6,628 nucleotides of DNA from NCBI GenBank assembly GCA_964365905.1, contig CAYIRQ010000079.1, forward strand, positions 1-6,628, given 5' to 3'. Position numbers and translations under genes: made by a program. The stretch comes from CAYIRQ01 sp964365905 (GTDB taxonomy: Bacteria > Patescibacteriota > Gracilibacteria > Peribacterales > Peribacteraceae). Below, piece after piece: positions 1 through 4,329 of this stretch. Position 1 is the stretch's first letter. Each line of letters begins with the position of its first letter. The notes beneath the pieces were generated by a model. The model did not search any database. It was not told the DNA's origin and saw only the letters and a list, made by a program, of their open reading frames with translations.

Positions 1-83
1 GAATGCGGGGCGAAGTTGGGTTGGTCACCGCCCTCGAAGAGGCGGACAATAATGTCACTATCCGATCATTCCACTCTCAATAT
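1..83. other. Intergenic segment upstream of the tRNA, no gene supported
   Basis: No convincing coding sequence lies here. A plus-strand open frame from position 3 reads straight through the tRNA and is a by-product. A small inverted repeat, CCGCC (28-32) with GGCGG (41-45), could form a short hairpin but has no T-run on either side. An AT-rich hexamer AATAAT at 48-53 resembles a -10 element and could drive the tRNA, but no -35 at proper spacing is visible. Confidence 0.5.
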
Positions 84-159
84 GCCACGGTAGCTCAGTT
101 GGTAGAGCACAGGACTCATAAGCCTGGGGTCGTCAGTTCAATCCTGACCCGTGGCACCA
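84..159 (+). tRNA. tRNA-Met (CAT anticodon, elongator type)
   Basis: A complete 76-nt cloverleaf can be folded by hand. The acceptor stem is 84-90 with 149-155 (seven Watson-Crick pairs), the D arm 93-96/105-108, the anticodon arm 110-114/122-126, the variable loop 127-131, and the T arm 132-136/144-148 with loop TTCAATC. The discriminator is A156 and CCA is encoded at 157-159. The anticodon CAT lies at 117-119 in the loop CTCATAA. The first acceptor pair is G-C and the anticodon stem lacks the three consecutive G-C pairs of initiator tRNA, so this is elongator Met. A tRNA-Ile2 whose C34 becomes lysidine cannot be fully excluded, but the variable loop GGGTC resembles elongator Met. The innermost anticodon-stem pair is an A114/G122 mismatch. 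The gene lies opposite the operon, and its 3' end overlaps the tail of the truncated tatD frame by 22 nt. Confidence 0.95.
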
Positions 160-482
160 CTAATGCCGAAGAACCGCACCGCATTCTCCGAAGTCACTCG
201 ATCGATTTCGCCGATTGCGACGACGCTTTTGTCACTCGCAAACTCACGCAACTTCATATCTGATTTCTCGTTCCATTCGGAAGCCTTGTGAGGATGAACA
301 CCAATAGAAGCAGAGAGCATTGCAGGGAAACGCTTCGCAAGCGTAATCCCCTTCTCTGCGCTTTCGATGGAATCCGCGATGACGACACAGTGTGTGATGC
401 CAGCTGTCTTTGCCCGCTCGAGAACTGCCTCCCGATCGTGATCGAACGCGGGATCCGCAAGGTGGCAGTGAGAGTCGATCAT
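138..482 (-). CDS. tatD: TatD family metal-dependent hydrolase, C-terminally truncated (probable pseudogene)
   Basis: TatD proteins are TIM-barrel metallohydrolases (3'-5' exonuclease/DNase activity in characterised members), usually about 260 residues. This frame encodes 114. Residues 1-93 are clearly TatD: the opening MIDSHCHL with the D-x-H-x-H type metal motif, the strand ending in IGVHPHKA (61-67), and VVAIGEI (87-93), whose Glu92 is a metal ligand in the family. The family then continues with a GLDYY-like sequence. Here it switches at about position 204 to unrelated residues (DRVTSENAV...) and stops at 138-140 inside the T loop of the oppositely oriented tRNA. The later His and Asp active-site motifs are absent, and no continuation was found in other frames down to position 1. 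The product is unlikely to be active. The start is firm: its ATG overlaps the TGA of the upstream sigma-like gene (ATGA), making it the last gene of the operon. The truncation may be a real rearrangement or an assembly join. Confidence 0.82.
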   Translation of the reverse strand: MIDSHCHLADPAFDHDREAVLERAKTAGITHCVVIADSIESAEKGITLAKRFPAMLSASIGVHPHKASEWNEKSDMKLREFASDKSVVAIGEIDRVTSENAVRFFGISGATGQD

Positions 483-1543
483 TTCTGATACGTCACGAGC
501 TTCGGATTCTGCAGAAGCTCACTTTCGCCAAGTTTCTTCAAGATTTCCCCCAGAGCGATCTCTTCCTGCAGCTGCTCTGCTGCCGCGAGCGGAGCGAGAC
601 GAAGGCTCATCCGGAGGACATCACCCTGTGCCGAGGATGCTGCAATGCCACGAAGATCCTGCTCTGCAGCAATAAACGTGTTCCGTGTCTCCATTTCCTG
701 ACTGAGGAGCAACACTTCGATCGCAGCGATCTGCTCAAAAGTGCTGCGTTCGGGAGGAGCGGGGGAGAGGAAGGTGGCGAGGAAAATGCTGAGGAAAACG
801 AGGAGCGCTCCAAGAGGCATTGCGAAACGCATGCTGCTCATCGGCATCGTCTGGCAGCGCTCGAGGAGCGCCACGCGGAATGCGTTCTTCTGCTCCGCCG
901 AGAGCTCGGGGCATCGGATGAGCGTGAGCACGCCGCACACTTCATCGGGAGCCGGACCGCGCCCCTGATCTTTCCCCTCTTCGACGCGAAGCTGCTCACA
1001 GAGAAGAGCGCCGATCTGCCCGACCTCCCGTTCCACCGCTGCTTCCGTCTTCCCATAGACACTTGCGATCTTCGCGGAGCTCCACCGCAGGAAAAAACAA
1101 AGGACTGCGAGGCGCTGCTCACGAACGGGAAGTTTTCGGAGCACCTGCAGGAGATGTCGCATCCGCTGACGTTCCGCACTCCCCTGGACGCAGTGGAGAA
1201 GTTCCTCGGTGTAGTTGTATCCGGTCGCCTGCTCCTGCCATGCGGGCAGTCCTCCCATTTCCTTATCCGCAAGAGCGAGGACCATCGCGAGAGAGACATT
1301 GGTTTTCCACCAGAAGAATCGCCTGCGCTGCAGGAGCGAGAAATACACGTTGAGCGTGAGCTCGGAAGCCGCATCCGGGACACGGGTGCAATGGAGCATA
1401 TAGGCATAGACCGCATCCACCGTCTTCTCAAAGAACGCAAAGAAATCCTTGAGCTCCGAAATGCCGAATTCCGTTTCCTCTTCATGATGCTCCGGAGGGG
1501 AAATGCCCCGATCAGCCAGTGATGGGAATGGGACGGGAGTCAT
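479..1543 (-). CDS. Membrane-tethered ECF sigma factor-like protein, copy 1
   Basis: This 354-residue protein has no name that I recognise. Residues about 34-75 resemble ECF sigma region 2 (FFAFFEKTVDAVYAYMLHC, then TLNVYFSLLQ). Residues about 132-186 resemble region 4 with its helix-turn-helix (LRKLPVREQRLAVLCFFL, then AKIASVYGKTEAAVEREV). A single strongly hydrophobic segment at about 238-260 is preceded by Arg (R223, R229, R239), which favours a cytoplasmic N-terminus and an external tail. That tail (about 261-354) is predicted helical and includes IAAIEVLLLSQE. The typical acidic and Gln residues of region 2 are largely replaced, so promoter recognition is not certain. The start ATG overlaps the stop of the upstream Cys-rich gene (ATGA) and its own TGA overlaps the tatD ATG, so it sits in a coupled operon without a visible Shine-Dalgarno. 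It is a paralogue of the protein at 3274-4329: 34 of 48 residues are identical in the region 2 stretch (hand count). The sigma homology is pattern-based; the membrane anchor and paralogy are more certain. Confidence 0.8.
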   Translation of the reverse strand: MTPVPFPSLADRGISPPEHHEEETEFGISELKDFFAFFEKTVDAVYAYMLHCTRVPDAASELTLNVYFSLLQRRRFFWWKTNVSLAMVLALADKEMGGLPAWQEQATGYNYTEELLHCVQGSAERQRMRHLLQVLRKLPVREQRLAVLCFFLRWSSAKIASVYGKTEAAVEREVGQIGALLCEQLRVEEGKDQGRGPAPDEVCGVLTLIRCPELSAEQKNAFRVALLERCQTMPMSSMRFAMPLGALLVFLSIFLATFLSPAPPERSTFEQIAAIEVLLLSQEMETRNTFIAAEQDLRGIAASSAQGDVLRMSLRLAPLAAAEQLQEEIALGEILKKLGESELLQNPKLVTYQK

Positions 1544-3270
1544 GAGAGGAAATCCCGAAGAGCATCAAAGAGACGAAGAGGGAACGGGCGATGTGCCCGG
1601 GCAAGTGTCTGCGCTTCGAGGAGAAGTGCGCGGATTTCTTCCAGCGCCTCGCGCAGCTCCGTGGGATTTTCGGCATTCGCAAGAGCATGCGCTTCGAGCG
1701 CGACCATTTTTTCGACGATTTCCTTCTTCTTTTCCGGGGAGAGTGTGCTGAGAAGTCCTTCCTCAAGGGTCGCGCGCTCGCGCTCAAGAAATGCGCGCAC
1801 CACCTCCTTCTGTGTTTCAAAGTTTTCTCCCGACTGGAGAGCTTCCACCTTTTCTTCTTCCCACTCTCCCCTCAGAAGCTCCGCCGCTTCCGCTTGAGGG
1901 GTCCCGCGGCCCACGAAGAGCGCGCGGATTCTCCCGACGGAGGAACGCATCCGGAAAAGCGCGCCATTCATCGCCTGTTCCAGTTCCACGAAGTTCGCCG
2001 TGGAGCGGAGATAGCGGAAAATTCCCATAAGATTGAGGAGCGATTTCGTCGAGGCGCTTCGGGATCCTGCTTCCACTCGATCGAGAGTGTTCCCCACCTC
2101 CTCTTCCGGAAGGCGAATAATTCCCGCAAGGGTGGCCTTTCTTCCCTGCAGGTACGTCAATCGCTGCTCGAGAGACGGAAGCGTGGCATCCGCATCACGC
2201 GCGATTTCCCGGAGATGCTGCGCGAGCTCCACGGAGTCACGGAAGGCATCCTTGGGACTTTCGGTCTCCTGCCCAATCCCCTCTCCCTGTGCGTATGTCA
2301 GGAAGATGGAGAAGAATGCAGCACGCTGTTCCAGCGAGAGCTCGGATCCGAAGAGCTCCTGCAACTCCCGAAGTTCCTTGAAGAGGGAAGGAATGTCAGC
2401 ATGGGAAGGCATCGGAAGAAGTTGCGAAAGCGCGGAGAGATCTCCCTCCGCAGTTGCCTCCATGATTTCCTCCCGGTTCGGGAGAGCCTGAAGCAACTCC
2501 GCCGCATGAGGATCTGCAATGATTTTCTTCGCCAAGTCGATCATTTCCGCGCGCTCCGCGAGTGCGACGCGCCGCAATTTCGATCGCACATGCAGCGCAG
2601 GAACGGCCGTGAGCACATTCGCCCGCTCCCGATCGCTCATGCGCTCGATGAGGCGCGCATCAAAGGGCGTGAGATGACGCGATACGTCCTCGTTTTTGGA
2701 GAGGAATTGCAGAAGCTGCGTTGCCGCTTCGCTGCGCTCGAGCGCCCGCTCGCCCATCTCCCGACGTTGATTCTCAATCGTCGCAATGCTCCCCTCCAAA
2801 AAGATTCGGGCATTCTCCGTCAGTTTTCCCCCCTGCTCGCGAAGCAGTCTTTGCACGAAGCGAATGGCACGGCGCATCGCGACACGGAGTCTGGCGCGAA
2901 AAGAATAGCTGCACTCACCGCAATCCTCCGGACAGGACGTGCAATCCTCCTCCAGACTGCACCTGTTATCCCCGCAAACGATTTTCTCAATAGGCTCTGC
3001 GGGCTCTCTCCTTTTTTCCGGCGCAGGACAATCCACGGGGCACTTCTCAAAGCTTTCACCCTCGTTCAAATGACAGAGATCATCCCCGCATCTCTTCGCG
3101 CCGGAGCATGGACCGCAATCACCGCGGCAGGTCAGGCAGTTTTCACTGCCATCACAAATGAAATCACCGCACCGCTGAGGCTGCCCGAATGCGATTTCCC
3201 CTTTGAAGACCGTCAGAAGAAGAATGGGAAGAAAGACGGGAACAAGCCAAAGGATGATCTGCTTCTGCAT
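1540..3270 (-). CDS. Exported Cys-rich repeat protein with long helical C-terminal region, copy 1
   Basis: The protein has 576 residues. An N-terminal signal peptide or anchor is visible: Lys3, a hydrophobic run at about 5-22, and a possible cleavage site after AFG (27-29). Three Cys-rich units follow at 34-55, 61-81 and 99-120. The first and third have six Cys with spacing C-x4-C-x5-C-x2-C-x3-C-x2-C (x4 before the third Cys in unit 3), and the middle one is degenerate with four Cys. The rest, about 125-576, has no Cys and is rich in Leu, Glu, Arg and Ala in helix-forming patterns. It ends in a Pro/Arg-containing segment (RPFPLRLFDALRDFLS). The region from about 363 onward aligns with the end of the protein at 4326-6628, sharing the block TPQAEAA. 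The ATG lies 3 nt after the stop of the upstream sigma-like gene with no clear Shine-Dalgarno, so reinitiation is likely. The stop overlaps the next start (ATGA). I recognise the repeat type from secreted proteins, but the family of the helical region is unknown to me and I assign no function. Confidence 0.87.
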   Translation of the reverse strand: MQKQIILWLVPVFLPILLLTVFKGEIAFGQPQRCGDFICDGSENCLTCRGDCGPCSGAKRCGDDLCHLNEGESFEKCPVDCPAPEKRREPAEPIEKIVCGDNRCSLEEDCTSCPEDCGECSYSFRARLRVAMRRAIRFVQRLLREQGGKLTENARIFLEGSIATIENQRREMGERALERSEAATQLLQFLSKNEDVSRHLTPFDARLIERMSDRERANVLTAVPALHVRSKLRRVALAERAEMIDLAKKIIADPHAAELLQALPNREEIMEATAEGDLSALSQLLPMPSHADIPSLFKELRELQELFGSELSLEQRAAFFSIFLTYAQGEGIGQETESPKDAFRDSVELAQHLREIARDADATLPSLEQRLTYLQGRKATLAGIIRLPEEEVGNTLDRVEAGSRSASTKSLLNLMGIFRYLRSTANFVELEQAMNGALFRMRSSVGRIRALFVGRGTPQAEAAELLRGEWEEEKVEALQSGENFETQKEVVRAFLERERATLEEGLLSTLSPEKKKEIVEKMVALEAHALANAENPTELREALEEIRALLLEAQTLARAHRPFPLRLFDALRDFLS

Positions 3271-3273
3271 GAC

Positions 3274-4329
3274 TCAGGGAAGAAGTGTAGGCGAGGAATC
3301 CATGCCCAGCAACGTGTGATGAATACGCGACAGGAGCGAACTCGAGTTCTCCCAATATTGAAGCAGGCGCGCAATAGTGACATTCTGCGTTACCTGCTTT
3401 CGCACGGCGTACGGCGCGACGTTCACGGCAATGTCCGCGAGTTCTTTCTCCACGTAGGAAGCACTGATCGTTTGCACGCTTCGTTCCACGTCTTTGAGGT
3501 TCCGCTCGAGATCATCCTCCTCGCTCAAAAGAAGAACTTCTGCCGCAGCGATTCTCTGTCGCGTACCCGTGATCGAAACCGGCGGGATGAGCACGAGCGA
3601 GAGCGTGCTCGCGGTAATAAATAGCACCATGGCAACTGGCAATGCGAAACGGATGCTGCTTCCGCGCCCAGCACGCGATCGCTCGAGAATCATTTGTCGC
3701 ATGGCACGCTTCTTCTCTGTGCTGAGCGAGGGAGCACGCATGGTGCCAAGAAACTGCCGCGCATCTCTCCCCCGGAACAGGAAATTACTCTGGAGTGCAC
3801 GATCCAACTTCTTCTGCACCTCGTCATACTCGCGTTCGATCATTGCTTTGTCTGCCCCAAGAAGCTGTGCGGTGCGGGATGGCGGGAAACCGAGAAAGCA
3901 CGATAGGATCGCCATCCGCTGCTCCCGGAATGAGAGAGCCCTGAGCACTCTCTGCAATACGCGCAGGGATTCCATGTTCTCAGTCTGCCCAGCGGGCAAG
4001 CATTGACTCAATTCCAATGCATACGCCCCGCTTTCTGTATCCTCGCGCCATCGCCCTCCGGATGCAATCAAGCGGTCTGCAAGCGCAAGGACCGTGGCAA
4101 GTTTCGCCGACTGTTTCCAGAAGAAAAATCTCCTGCGCTGCAGAAGAGAAAGATACACATCAAGCGTCATCGCTGCTGCGGCATCGGGGGCACGGGAGCA
4201 GTGCAAAACATAGGCGTACACATCGTCGATTGTCGCATCGAAGAAATCAAAAAAATCATACAACTCGTCCACGGTGTATCCCGTGGGAATGTCTTCCGGC
4301 GCGATGACGGGCAATTTTGCATCGCTCAT
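3274..4329 (-). CDS. Membrane-tethered ECF sigma factor-like protein, copy 2
   Basis: The protein has 351 residues when started at MSDAKL. The frame is open further upstream to 4494, but that part overlaps the upstream gene's conserved C-terminus. The ATG at 4329 forms an ATGA overlap with that gene's stop, exactly as in copy 1, and gives matching lengths (351 and 354). Residues about 24-72 resemble ECF region 2 (FFDATIDDVYAYVLHCSRAP, then TLDVYLSLLQRRRFF). Residues about 124-180 resemble region 4 (LSFREQRMAILSCFL, then SRTAQLLGADKAMIEREY). A single transmembrane helix at about 227-250 follows a basic segment (R217, R219, R222, R227). The external tail repeats the IAAAEVLLLSEE element of copy 1 and ends in a Leu/Ser-rich helix. 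The basic/aromatic motif LLQRRRFFxWK is kept in both copies directly after region 2. The likely role is a regulator or sensor anchored in the membrane by its own helix; whether it still binds RNA polymerase cannot be decided here. Confidence 0.82.
   Translation of the reverse strand: MSDAKLPVIAPEDIPTGYTVDELYDFFDFFDATIDDVYAYVLHCSRAPDAAAAMTLDVYLSLLQRRRFFFWKQSAKLATVLALADRLIASGGRWREDTESGAYALELSQCLPAGQTENMESLRVLQRVLRALSFREQRMAILSCFLGFPPSRTAQLLGADKAMIEREYDEVQKKLDRALQSNFLFRGRDARQFLGTMRAPSLSTEKKRAMRQMILERSRAGRGSSIRFALPVAMVLFITASTLSLVLIPPVSITGTRQRIAAAEVLLLSEEDDLERNLKDVERSVQTISASYVEKELADIAVNVAPYAVRKQVTQNVTIARLLQYWENSSSLLSRIHHTLLGMDSSPTLLP

Noticed and set aside
28..45. Hairpin CCGCC/GGCGG as a terminator
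   Set aside because: The stem is short and interrupted, with no T-run on either strand.
48..53. AATAAT as a -10 promoter element for the tRNA
   Set aside because: It matches five of six bases of the consensus, but the only -35-like hexamer (TTGGTC at 21-26) is about 21 bp away. This is too weak to list as a promoter.
410..1522. Plus-strand open frame of 370 codons
   Set aside because: It is antisense to the sigma-like gene, whose minus-strand product has a transmembrane helix and a clear paralogue. The plus-strand product has no recognisable features.
1591..3624. Plus-strand open frame of 677 codons
   Set aside because: It lies antisense to the Cys-rich gene at 1540-3270 and the end of the sigma-like gene. 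Its translation is Arg/His/Leu-rich with no domain pattern, whereas the minus strand has a signal peptide, paralogues and coupled starts. It is a shadow caused by codon bias.
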